Source of the DNA: a virus
Length of the DNA stretch: 36,841 nt
IMG/VR virus record: IMGVR_UViG_3300020159_002162
Location: 1-36,841 of that record
Strand: one strand, 5' to 3'
Shown here: positions 7,505 to 14,771 of the stretch, piece after piece
How positions within the stretch are numbered: the first letter of the stretch is position 1
Layout: each line of letters starts with the position of its first letter
The notes under the pieces: generated by a model
What the model was told of the DNA's origin: nothing
The model's database searches: none
The model's input: only the letters and a program-made list of their open reading frames with translations
Program-made: the position numbers and the translations under genes

Positions 7505-7588
7505 TTAGATTTGCAATTTATTATAAAATATGGTCTGATGGTTGATGCATAGATATACATCATCGGGATTCATCACTTCGATATTCAT
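7505..7588 (-). CDS. Possible 27-aa peptide coupled to the glycosylation operon, or a gene remnant
   Basis: An ATG at 7588 overlaps the TGA of the preceding dehydrogenase-like gene in an ATGA junction, the same junction that joins other genes of this operon. It encodes MNIEVMNPDDVYLCINHQTI and seven more residues before a TAA at 7507-7505. It may be a real short peptide or the surviving start of a deleted downstream gene. No other coding sign is visible in 7446-7584. Confidence 0.3.
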   Translation of the reverse strand: MNIEVMNPDDVYLCINHQTIFYNKLQI

Positions 7589-8286
7589 AATTTATTATTT
7601 TGTTTCAATACAAAATTGGCAATGTCCGTATTCAGCAATTTACAATTAGGTATCAGACAATGTCCTCCAATTTTTCCATCCTTGTGATTCAGTACGTATT
7701 TACTATACTGTGGGAACCCCAGTTTTTCATATCCTTCGTTATATGTTCTGTTACATTTAGTGTATACTATACCAAAATCTAAACCATTATCTTTGCAATA
7801 TTTCCATATTTCTTTTTCGGCTATTACATTTAAAGCATATAACGTAGTACAATACAATTTCATCACTTCCAAAGTTTGTGTTTTATACGTTTGCTCTGTC
7901 TGTATACCCGCTTGATTAAAATAATTGAAAAGAAATTTATTTTTTGGAGCGAGATATTTTACAAACGTGGTCAGACTTTTTTCCAAGTGCGGATGTATTC
8001 CTCGTACTGGTGAATAATATGCATCACATTTATCACTGGTTCCGACTGGTACCGTTGAATGTATTACGACATATTTTGGATTATATATTTTTTTATACTG
8101 ATTTACGGTTCTTACAAATTTTTTATTGTATGGAAAACATATATGCATCACATTTATTTCATCGGAGATTTCTATATCTTCCAAATCGCGAATCTTTACA
8201 TCGTAAACTTTATTCAGCACTTTAAACAATGCAGAGCCTATTTCTCCAGCGCCGATGATTATATCTATTTCAGTTTTGTTTTGCAT
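7585..8286 (-). CDS. Nucleotide-sugar dehydrogenase-like (Rossmann) protein
   Basis: The N-terminus DIIIGAGEIGSALFKVL is a Rossmann NAD-binding loop (GxGxxG, residues 12-17). VVIHSTVPVGTSD (73-85) matches the STVPxGT segment of UDP-glucose/UDP-ManNAc dehydrogenases, and KIGGHCLIPN (205-214) matches their catalytic-cysteine motif GGxCxPKD, with C210 as the candidate nucleophile. At 233 aa it is roughly half the usual 400-450, so it is a compact or divergent relative and may oxidise a different sugar or act on a different substrate. I use the ATG at 8286 rather than a TTG at 8292. It overlaps the end of the previous gene by 22 nt, and it closes the glycosylation operon. Confidence 0.62.
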   Translation of the reverse strand: MQNKTEIDIIIGAGEIGSALFKVLNKVYDVKIRDLEDIEISDEINVMHICFPYNKKFVRTVNQYKKIYNPKYVVIHSTVPVGTSDKCDAYYSPVRGIHPHLEKSLTTFVKYLAPKNKFLFNYFNQAGIQTEQTYKTQTLEVMKLYCTTLYALNVIAEKEIWKYCKDNGLDFGIVYTKCNRTYNEGYEKLGFPQYSKYVLNHKDGKIGGHCLIPNCKLLNTDIANFVLKQNNKL

Positions 8287-9665
8287 AACCAAGCAATTTG
8301 TTGAAAGTCATTAAAATTGTAATGCAATAGTTTATTTCTTACGGAAGAGTGAAATATATCTTCTTCGATAATTTCACAACTATTCCATATATTACCCTGT
8401 ACTACGTCTTTGAAGTACTTTTCAGAAAGACAGTAATCATGCGCCATAATAAAATCTCCGGGGTTAAGATAATTACTTAAACAGTTAAATTCTGCGGCTT
8501 TATCCCCGCCGTCGCAAAGTATAAGTTTACGTCCGGGCTCTTTTAAAAAATTTAAGGCATAATCATCAATTACTTCGCTATAAGTTTTATCAAAAATATT
8601 TTTTATTTTAACATCTATACTTTCTCTTCTAAGAGCAGCATATTCCGGCTGTTCTTCTATATCATAAGAAAGTATTTTAGGGTTTAAGGGACAGCGTAAT
8701 TTTAAATACATTGTAAATCCACCTCGATAGGTACCTATTTCAAGAATATGAGTGAATTTATGTAATTTTAAAAACGGGTTAAATACTTTTTGAAAATCTT
8801 TATGTTGAGCTATAATATGCCCTTTTATTTTTGAAGCTCTTAATCCTCTAGCTATTTCTTTAATTTTAATAGGGTTTAATATAAAATTTAAATTTACTGC
8901 TGTATTGCTTTTACCTTCCCCTCTAGTACGTTTACCAGCCCACAAGTCGAATACGCTTCCGATATCTATTGCAATGCCTCCAGCTTTTTTAAAATGATTA
9001 CCGAACCCTTTGCCTATAAACCCTGCGCCGAATAAACAAATTTGCCCTCTCCTATCTTTTTCATAAATTTTTTCTATAATATTTTTATAAATTGTAGGGT
9101 ATAGAGTGTTTTCAGATGGTGTTTGTTCGTATATATGCTCTCCTGGTACTAAATAATACTCAATATTTTCTAAATGAGGAAATCTTTTAAGAAAATCATC
9201 TTTTAAATCTCGACTAGAAATTATAACAACATTATTAATTTTTGCGAGAATTTTATACAAAAGCCCGTATTGTAGTAAATCTAAGTGTATATCTAAAGAG
9301 CAGTACTTAGTATTATTAGTTTGAATGTTATGCTGTAACTGTATCTTGTTAACTAATAAATGCTGCGCGTCCCAAAATTCATTAGTTTCTCTATGTTTCT
9401 GCGGGGCTAAACCTAAAACATTACTATTAACTATAGCATCTTCAATAATTTCTTTTATTTCTATTTTTTCCGTATACTGTAGCACGTGTCCTAAATGATT
9501 ATTACAAACTCTTTTATAGTTTTCTTGCCATTCTATTTTTTCAGGGCACATTGCTATAGTTTCTCCGTCTCCTACTCTTAAGAGAGAGTATGGGGTTTTA
9601 TCTTTCAAGCACCGTATAATACCATCGTAGATTTCTTTAGCGGTAAAAATACTATCTATATTCAT
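8265..9665 (-). CDS. Fusion of a GT-D type glycosyltransferase (DUF1792-like) and a class I methyltransferase-like domain
   Basis: N-terminal half (about 1-270): SLLRVGDGE (28-35), IISSRDL (148-154), LFGAGFIGKGFG (211-222) and AIDIGSVFDLWAGK (232-245). These are the conserved blocks of GT-D fold (SP_1767/DUF1792) glycosyltransferases, with the DGE as the metal/nucleotide-site motif. C-terminal half (about 300-466): THILEIGTYRGGFTMYL (SAM-binding-like motif I), LSYDIEE, LILCDGGDKAAEFN and GDFIMAHDY, which resemble Methyltransf_24/cephalosporin-hydroxylase-type proteins. The gene is visibly more AT-rich than its neighbours, with many TTT, AAA and ATT codons, suggesting separate acquisition. It starts in an ATGA overlap with the upstream gene at 9665. 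Confidence 0.7.
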   Translation of the reverse strand: MNIDSIFTAKEIYDGIIRCLKDKTPYSLLRVGDGETIAMCPEKIEWQENYKRVCNNHLGHVLQYTEKIEIKEIIEDAIVNSNVLGLAPQKHRETNEFWDAQHLLVNKIQLQHNIQTNNTKYCSLDIHLDLLQYGLLYKILAKINNVVIISSRDLKDDFLKRFPHLENIEYYLVPGEHIYEQTPSENTLYPTIYKNIIEKIYEKDRRGQICLFGAGFIGKGFGNHFKKAGGIAIDIGSVFDLWAGKRTRGEGKSNTAVNLNFILNPIKIKEIARGLRASKIKGHIIAQHKDFQKVFNPFLKLHKFTHILEIGTYRGGFTMYLKLRCPLNPKILSYDIEEQPEYAALRRESIDVKIKNIFDKTYSEVIDDYALNFLKEPGRKLILCDGGDKAAEFNCLSNYLNPGDFIMAHDYCLSEKYFKDVVQGNIWNSCEIIEEDIFHSSVRNKLLHYNFNDFQQIAWLCKTKLK

Positions 9666-10210
9666 AATAAATGAGATTTATCTTTATAATTTGGCCATCG
9701 ATACCAATGATATAAGTAAACTCCTCGCATCAAATATAATTTCTCGTTTGATTTTATTACTTTCGTATGCAAGTCGGTGTCAACTCCCAGCATTCCATTC
9801 TCCAAAAATCCTCCAATTTTTTTCCAAAGGCGCTTTTGGATCAGAATCATACAACCACTCATTAAGTTTCCACTTTTTGTTTTTGTAATATCTTCACATG
9901 AAGTACCATATATGGACTCCATCATCAGTCCAAAATTCCTATGATATGCCATATCATTTGATTTGGTATCAACACCCGGAGCAATTTGCTCGGGGCAATA
10001 TACTCGGTTTGTGTAACAAGTATAGCAAGATATATTTGGGTTTTGCTCGATTACATTTTCAATGGTATATCCGTAAAATGGAGTGGTAAATATGGTATCT
10101 CCATCTACAAAACAAGAAAAATCTTGATCACTGGGAATTGTTTTCATTACATCATTGTAATATTTACCAATGTTTTTTTCAGTACTATATGGTATAGAAT
10201 AATATATCAT
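9662..10210 (-). CDS. Short GT-A fold glycosyltransferase (182 aa)
   Basis: The sequence carries a DxD-type metal site in FVDGDTIF (D36, D38) and the block SGCMILIQKRLWKKIGGF, followed by GMLGVDTDLHTKV and YLYHWYR. This is the typical second half of family 2-like GT-A enzymes, where the acceptor loop and a late Asp/His coordinate the sugar nucleotide. It is shorter than most GT2 proteins (about 230-300). It starts in an ATGA overlap with the three-domain glycosyltransferase upstream and ends in another with the GT-D fusion downstream, so translation of the three is coupled. Donor and acceptor cannot be told. Confidence 0.72.
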   Translation of the reverse strand: MIYYSIPYSTEKNIGKYYNDVMKTIPSDQDFSCFVDGDTIFTTPFYGYTIENVIEQNPNISCYTCYTNRVYCPEQIAPGVDTKSNDMAYHRNFGLMMESIYGTSCEDITKTKSGNLMSGCMILIQKRLWKKIGGFLENGMLGVDTDLHTKVIKSNEKLYLMRGVYLYHWYRWPNYKDKSHLL

Positions 10211-12474
10211 ACTTTTATTCCGTCGATATAATTTTTAATGCAAACTTCCGACAATGGCTGTTTAAATTTTTCAATTTCAGCATTTGAATGTTTCCACAAT
10301 TGAAAATATTTTCCGGAAAATTCAATCGGATCGAATACTTCAATCTTTGCGAGCTTGTTCCATATCACAAAATTGAACGATAGTTGATCTCGACATGAGC
10401 CGACCAACACTTCTTTCCACCAGTCCTCACAGAGTTTTTTACATTCAATAGTGTTATGCTTTCTAACTATAATTCCACTTTGAATTAAACCATGATTCTT
10501 AGGATATCCAAGTTCTTTGTATCGAAGAATCTGACTTACTACCGTGTCAGCAAGGTCTTTTTGTCGATGCAGAACTGCTACAGCTTCTTCGTATATACAA
10601 TTTCTAAGCGGATGTTTTGATATGGAGAAGTAACCATTCATACTTTTAGATATAAACTCATTTGTATCTCTAAGAACTTCAATACTACCATCTATCCAAA
10701 CCGAAACATCATATTCGCTCAAAAAAAGATGCGGCATTATTTTTAAACATCTGGCAATCTTTTGCTTCGATAGCAAATTTAGCATACCGGGAATTTCTTT
10801 TATTTTCCACGTTTTGCTTGTGATGGGTTTGTCCGAAAAACACACATAATCAATGTTTGGATTTGGAGACTGAATCTCTTTCAAATAGTCATATCCGCCG
10901 GTAATACAAGTGTATACTACTATCTTATTGCTTGTTTGTGATTCGCCGTCTTCTTTTCGGTTGCGAAAGTAAGAATTTATTTTTTTATAAAATTCTTGAC
11001 TCACATTAGAGAATTCTATCAAGCCTTTTTCTCCAATTGATACGTTATTATCAATGTTTATATCGGAATATATATTCCATCTATGATTATATTTTCTATT
11101 GTGAAATTCCCCATGCCACCCATGAATTACATCTCCGTCCAAACACGCCACTTTTTTGTCTATGTATTTTGTAACCGCCGCTTTCCATATCTGGAATTTT
11201 TCACAATTTTCATTTTTTCCATATATTCCAATTATATTTCGTATTGGAATTTGATTTTCAAATCCGAGCACAGATGCAATAAATGCAACATCGCCTCCTC
11301 CCACAAAACAATAAGGGTACAATCCTCCGTTATTCCACAATTCCCTCAAAGCCGCCCACGCTCCTCCCGGAAGACCTGTTAAACCAATCTCCCCCGATAC
11401 CCCGCAATTCTTCATGATCGAATTCTTGTTTCCAACAACTTTTTCATTTTCGTCGGTATATAAATAGTTGGAATATAACTGTATAAGTTTATGTTCATCC
11501 AGTGCTTTACTTGCCTCGTCGTACCAATTTGCATTCAAAAACTCTAGATCCGCATCTATCCATGCAATCTTCTTGTAAGATTTTGGAACCAATTCTTGGA
11601 CAGCTAAATTTATACATGCTTCTTTTTGAAAGCAAACGTTTTCTTTGCTTATCAATATCTGTGTCCATCCCTCTAGACCCATCGTAACAAATTTATCAGT
11701 CTCGGAAAGCTCTATTCCAAACAATGGAACTGACTTCAATTCCATATTTCTAATAAACCTGTTTAAATTTTTTGCCGTATTTTTGTAATTACACCAATTG
11801 AAATGACAGGTAACTACTGCCATATCTTTCTTTTTTTCCAATTCCGTCGGATGCCATAGATGAATTCCCTTTATATCTATTTTCTGAACTTTGGATTGCT
11901 CGTTCACCCGCTTTGCTAGTTCCATATCCTCATACCCCCATCCGTATATCGATTCATCCATAGCGCCCATCGAAATAAACGTACTTACCTCGAATATAAA
12001 AGACAATGCTCCATACATGGAAATATATTTCACTCTGTCGTCTGAGAAATTTACATCTAATTTTTTTCCAGAACGAATAATATCACTATCTCTTTGATTT
12101 AGTTTTTTTGCAATCTCATATGGTTGTATAAAAGATGCTGTCCAGTCATGTTCAAAAACCGACTTAAACCTCATATAATAATCTACATCGTTCACCCATG
12201 CATATTTTGTATGCACGTGTTGTAAAACTGCATGATTTATTATTCCTGTTTTATGAAATCGCTTCTCTGGAGTCTTAAATAATATATGCTCAACTTTACT
12301 AAACTTAGAAAGAATTTCGAACAGGTTTGAAGTATCGTTTTCGATCTGTTCAACTACAAGTATTCTACATCCAGTGGACTGGATATATGGGAGTATGAAC
12401 TTAAGATTCTCAATACGGTCTTCCTTAAGATCGTATACTGGTATTATAAATGTAATATCATTGGGACTTGGCAT
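10207..12474 (-). CDS. Three-domain glycosyltransferase (GT2, GT-A, DUF616/TOD1-like)
   Basis: I read three catalytic modules in 755 aa. Module 1 (about 1-210): ITFIIPVYD, KTGIINHAV, AWVNDVDYY (metal-site D96/D98), then SIYGWGYEDMELAKRV and GIHLWHP, a GT2 with a galactosyltransferase-type C-terminus. Module 2 (about 218-470): AVVTCHFNW, KIAWIDADLEF (D307/D309), GGGDVAFIA and GWHGEFHNRKY. Module 3 (about 517-755): IVVYTCITGGYDYL, DYVCFSD, VSVWIDGSIEV, HPLRNCIYEEA and GSCRDQLSFNFVIW, which fits the DUF616/TOD1 glycosyltransferase-like family. I place the start at the ATG at 12474 (MPSPND) because the ATG at 12495 lies inside a putative -10. It heads the glycosylation operon and may build a multi-sugar chain on a virion protein, DNA base or host surface. 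Confidence 0.75.
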   Translation of the reverse strand: MPSPNDITFIIPVYDLKEDRIENLKFILPYIQSTGCRILVVEQIENDTSNLFEILSKFSKVEHILFKTPEKRFHKTGIINHAVLQHVHTKYAWVNDVDYYMRFKSVFEHDWTASFIQPYEIAKKLNQRDSDIIRSGKKLDVNFSDDRVKYISMYGALSFIFEVSTFISMGAMDESIYGWGYEDMELAKRVNEQSKVQKIDIKGIHLWHPTELEKKKDMAVVTCHFNWCNYKNTAKNLNRFIRNMELKSVPLFGIELSETDKFVTMGLEGWTQILISKENVCFQKEACINLAVQELVPKSYKKIAWIDADLEFLNANWYDEASKALDEHKLIQLYSNYLYTDENEKVVGNKNSIMKNCGVSGEIGLTGLPGGAWAALRELWNNGGLYPYCFVGGGDVAFIASVLGFENQIPIRNIIGIYGKNENCEKFQIWKAAVTKYIDKKVACLDGDVIHGWHGEFHNRKYNHRWNIYSDINIDNNVSIGEKGLIEFSNVSQEFYKKINSYFRNRKEDGESQTSNKIVVYTCITGGYDYLKEIQSPNPNIDYVCFSDKPITSKTWKIKEIPGMLNLLSKQKIARCLKIMPHLFLSEYDVSVWIDGSIEVLRDTNEFISKSMNGYFSISKHPLRNCIYEEAVAVLHRQKDLADTVVSQILRYKELGYPKNHGLIQSGIIVRKHNTIECKKLCEDWWKEVLVGSCRDQLSFNFVIWNKLAKIEVFDPIEFSGKYFQLWKHSNAEIEKFKQPLSEVCIKNYIDGIKV

Positions 12475-12491
12475 GATAGCAGTCGAGTAAA

Positions 12492-12520
12492 ACATTAGAC
12501 AAATATTTACATTTCGTCAA
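12492..12520 (-). promoter_or_regulatory. Candidate promoter of the glycosylation operon
   Basis: TTGACG (12520-12515), overlapping the last codons of the upstream gene, then 17 bp and TAATGT (12497-12492). It would place the transcript start just downstream and favours the ATG at 12474 as the true start of the three-domain glycosyltransferase. The -10 is weak. Confidence 0.4.
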
Positions 12521-13178
12521 CTCTTTTGTCCTCTTCTTTTTCTTTTTTCTTCTCGCTCATCGTCTCTCGTTTATCTTTTGCTTCAACTTTCCAATTTGGA
12601 ATTCTTGGTACCTGTTTATGTTCCCAAATATCTTCATCGCTGTTTCTTTTAAAATACCAAAGTATATATTTTGATTGCACTCCATCCCGTATATATTTGT
12701 CTATGTTGTTGAATGTTTTATTAACAAATCCAACATTACCATATGATACAGGCGTTCCCATGTCTGAATCATATACAATATGCTGCCCTGCACTATATTC
12801 AAACCAGTAAAATTGTTTTTCATCAAGAGAAATTTTCTTTAACCGTGGCGTTTTTATGTTTGAAGAATTGCTATTTGGTTTTGGAAATTTGTCCAGAATT
12901 CCGTTGGCCGAGTATCCTTTTGGCTTTTGATTACTTTCTTTCCATCCTTTTACCGCATCTCGTACCATCCAATACACTTTGAATGTGTTTCGTGTTTTAT
13001 TCAGTGCATCTTTTGCTTGCTTATCCAATTCTCCCAGAATCAACTTTTGACTGCCATATTTAATAGGATCGCCCAAACCAGAGTCATATAATACAAACTT
13101 AGATGTACTAATTTCAAACACAAAAAATATTGTATCAGTGCTTGAAATTTTCTTGTATGATGTTGGTCTTTGATCCAT
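12507..13178 (-). CDS. Tandem-duplicated protein of unknown function (223 aa)
   Basis: Two similar segments of about 65 residues occupy roughly 8-74 and 113-178. They line up as KKISSTDTIFFVFEI / KKISLDEKQFYWFEY, KFVLYDSGLGDPIKYGS / QHIVYDSDMGTPVSYGN, and VYWMVRD / ILWYFKR. A charged tail rich in Lys/Glu ends the protein (SEKKKEKEEDKRVDEM). I recognise no family. The frame stays open upstream to 13229, but that extension is coded by the terminator hairpin of the preceding gene, so the start is the ATG at 13178 (MDQRPTS). The 11-mer TATTTATATAT abuts this ATG and may be a late-type promoter. A virion role is possible; no function can be claimed. Confidence 0.75.
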   Translation of the reverse strand: MDQRPTSYKKISSTDTIFFVFEISTSKFVLYDSGLGDPIKYGSQKLILGELDKQAKDALNKTRNTFKVYWMVRDAVKGWKESNQKPKGYSANGILDKFPKPNSNSSNIKTPRLKKISLDEKQFYWFEYSAGQHIVYDSDMGTPVSYGNVGFVNKTFNNIDKYIRDGVQSKYILWYFKRNSDEDIWEHKQVPRIPNWKVEAKDKRETMSEKKKEKEEDKRVDEM

Positions 13179-13189
13179 ATATATAAATA
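13179..13189 (-). promoter_or_regulatory. TATTTATATAT element before the duplicated-protein gene
   Basis: The 11-mer ends directly at the ATG at 13178 and follows the terminator at 13191-13222. The same 11-mer precedes two other genes (20867 and 31370). It resembles an AT-only late -10 box; T4 late promoters use TATAAATA, which is the sequence of the other strand here. Confidence 0.35.
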
Positions 13190-13190
13190 G

Positions 13191-13222
13191 AAAACCGTTG
13201 GGATTTTTGTCCCAACGGTTTT
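13191..13222 (-). terminator. Rho-independent terminator after the winged-helix-like gene
   Basis: A perfect 13-bp inverted repeat (AAAACCGTTGGGA / TCCCAACGGTTTT) with a 6-nt loop, ending in T residues on the minus strand. It lies 21 bases past the stop of the gene at 13244-13618. The reverse direction also ends in T residues, so it could work both ways. Confidence 0.85.
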
Positions 13223-13243
13223 TACACAAGTATTCCTTATGTA

Positions 13244-13618
13244 TTAGGAGGCAGTCACAGTTGCAGTTGTGCTCTGCTCTGTTGGAATAATAGTCTTGAT
13301 TTTATTATCAGACTTTACTTCTGCCACGGTAATCGCCGCCTTGGGTTCATCGCCGAACAATACTCCAGCGGACTTTGCAGCTTCAATCAATTCCTTGCTG
13401 GGGTTTGCACGAGCAAACACGAGCTTCGGACGACCGATGGCAGGTTTGATCTTTCCAATCGACACGATCTCCTTGCTTTCAACTGCCTTCTTAACTCGAA
13501 AGCGCAGTGTGATGTTTACAACATCAGGATACTTACCTTGCACATCATCGATGGTAAAATGGCTTGTGGGCCAATCAATGGTCAGTGCATTCTTCTTATT
13601 TGTTTTATCATTACTCAT
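13244..13618 (-). CDS. Small putative winged-helix DNA-binding protein (124 aa)
   Basis: Residues about 18-72 fit a winged helix-turn-helix outline: a helix FTIDDVQGKYP, a possible recognition helix VVNITLRFRVKKAVES, and a two-strand wing EIVSIGKIKPAIGRPKLVFA. A second helix NPSKELIEAAKSAGV follows, and the C-terminus is Thr/Ser/Ala-rich and probably disordered. I do not recognise a named family, so the fold is my reading and regulation is inference. The ATG at 13618 is preceded by an A-rich leader (AACAAATAAACAAATAAAACAT) without a Shine-Dalgarno. It follows rIIB by 48 nt and is closed by a strong terminator, so it is probably the last gene of the rII transcript. Confidence 0.6.
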   Translation of the reverse strand: MSNDKTNKKNALTIDWPTSHFTIDDVQGKYPDVVNITLRFRVKKAVESKEIVSIGKIKPAIGRPKLVFARANPSKELIEAAKSAGVLFGDEPKAAITVAEVKSDNKIKTIIPTEQSTTATVTAS

Positions 13619-13666
13619 ATGTTTTATTTGTTTATTTGTTAATATTTAACTTATTCTTTACCCAAA

Positions 13667-14701
13667 TTATAAGACATCATTGAAACCGTCGTCGTATCCA
13701 TTTTTATACGCATCGGTTGCATTAGAATGAAGATTGGTTTGATACTCCAATCCAAAGTTTCGATCATGAGACCCTCGGTCGTAACCTTCCTTGTATTCAT
13801 CCTCGCGCTCACAGTCACACATGGAGTCATCGCAGAAATCATCGGATTTATCGGAACAATCACTGTCCCAGTTACCACTTTGGTCATCAGACCCGTTGTT
13901 ATAATCAGGCTCAAACGATTGTGCATTACTCGTATAAACAACCTTGTCGAGTTCCTTTACAACATCCTTGATTTCAGAAACCACGGTATATTCGCATACA
14001 CGCATCTTGGTGTGGCCCTCGTACTTAGGAACGCTAACAACGTCCTTGGGGTTAACCTTTACTAGCAGAAGTCGATTGCCACCGTCGGCAATCGGCTGGC
14101 CCTTGACAAAGTGGCCATATCCTACGACATAATCAAGAGCACCAACGTGAAGACCATGACTACAATCGATGCCATAGTTGTCATCAACTTGATTACGAGA
14201 CATGCTCACAACGCTACCAATCGTGTTGTTAAACTTGCCACTATAGATATCAGTGTAGTTATTACGAACTGCCTTATAAGCAATGAAGCATCCGTCATCT
14301 GTGATAGGAAGACCATAGTTCTCAAGGAACCAATATGTCTCATCGACCGCACGCTTGCTGCTATTCTGCATGAGATTTTCAAGAAACTTGATCATGTGAT
14401 CAAACTTGAAACCTTCACCCATCATCTTAATGATACGGTCGGTAAGAGTATTATGAACAGCAAAATCGCCGTAAAAGATCTCGCCATTGATGATCTTGAC
14501 GCGACCAGAGGTATATTGGGTCACGGCCTTTGCTACATTAACAAGAGTTTCGATCTGACTAAAATCATTGCTCTTGATAGCGTCAATGATCTTATTGTAG
14601 TTGGGGTGGTCAGTAGCCACAGTAAGACACTCATCGTTTAGATAGAGTGTTACGGAACCATTTGTCTTGATTACATACGGGATGTTTTGTGTATTACTCA
14701 T
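13667..14701 (-). CDS. rIIB: rIIB-like protein
   Basis: The central block is clear T4 rIIB homology: MIKFLENLMQNSSKRAVDE, TYWFLENYGLPITDDGCFIAYKAV, YTDIYSGKFNNTIG, SMSRNQVDDNYG and CSHGLHVGALDYV. The length is 344 aa against 312 in T4. The extra part is mainly a C-terminal tail: a Cys-containing acidic stretch (DSDCSDKSDDFCDDSMCDCE, about 280-299) and a Gly/Tyr/Asp segment. In T4, rIIA and rIIB protect against the RexAB exclusion system and influence lysis; the molecular activity is not settled. The gene follows rIIA, the same order as T4, but has its own promoter (14735-14762) with a 33-nt leader. The ATG at 14701 begins MSNTQNIPYV. Confidence 0.9.
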   Translation of the reverse strand: MSNTQNIPYVIKTNGSVTLYLNDECLTVATDHPNYNKIIDAIKSNDFSQIETLVNVAKAVTQYTSGRVKIINGEIFYGDFAVHNTLTDRIIKMMGEGFKFDHMIKFLENLMQNSSKRAVDETYWFLENYGLPITDDGCFIAYKAVRNNYTDIYSGKFNNTIGSVVSMSRNQVDDNYGIDCSHGLHVGALDYVVGYGHFVKGQPIADGGNRLLLVKVNPKDVVSVPKYEGHTKMRVCEYTVVSEIKDVVKELDKVVYTSNAQSFEPDYNNGSDDQSGNWDSDCSDKSDDFCDDSMCDCEREDEYKEGYDRGSHDRNFGLEYQTNLHSNATDAYKNGYDDGFNDVL

Positions 14702-14734
14702 AAGATTTGATTAGTTTGATTAAGATGGTTATAT

Positions 14735-14762
14735 ACTATGCAGATATTTTATGTTTTGTCAA
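14735..14762 (-). promoter_or_regulatory. Promoter of rIIB
   Basis: TTGACA (14762-14757), 16 bp and CATAGT (14740-14735), located in the 70 bases between rIIA and rIIB. The leader to the ATG at 14701 is 33 nt after the -10. Confidence 0.7.
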
Positions 14763-14771
14763 CTATATATT

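Noticed and set aside
13179-13229. Longer start of the duplicated-protein gene at 13229
   Set aside because: The extra 17 codons are read through the terminator hairpin at 13191-13222 and are unlikely to be translated.
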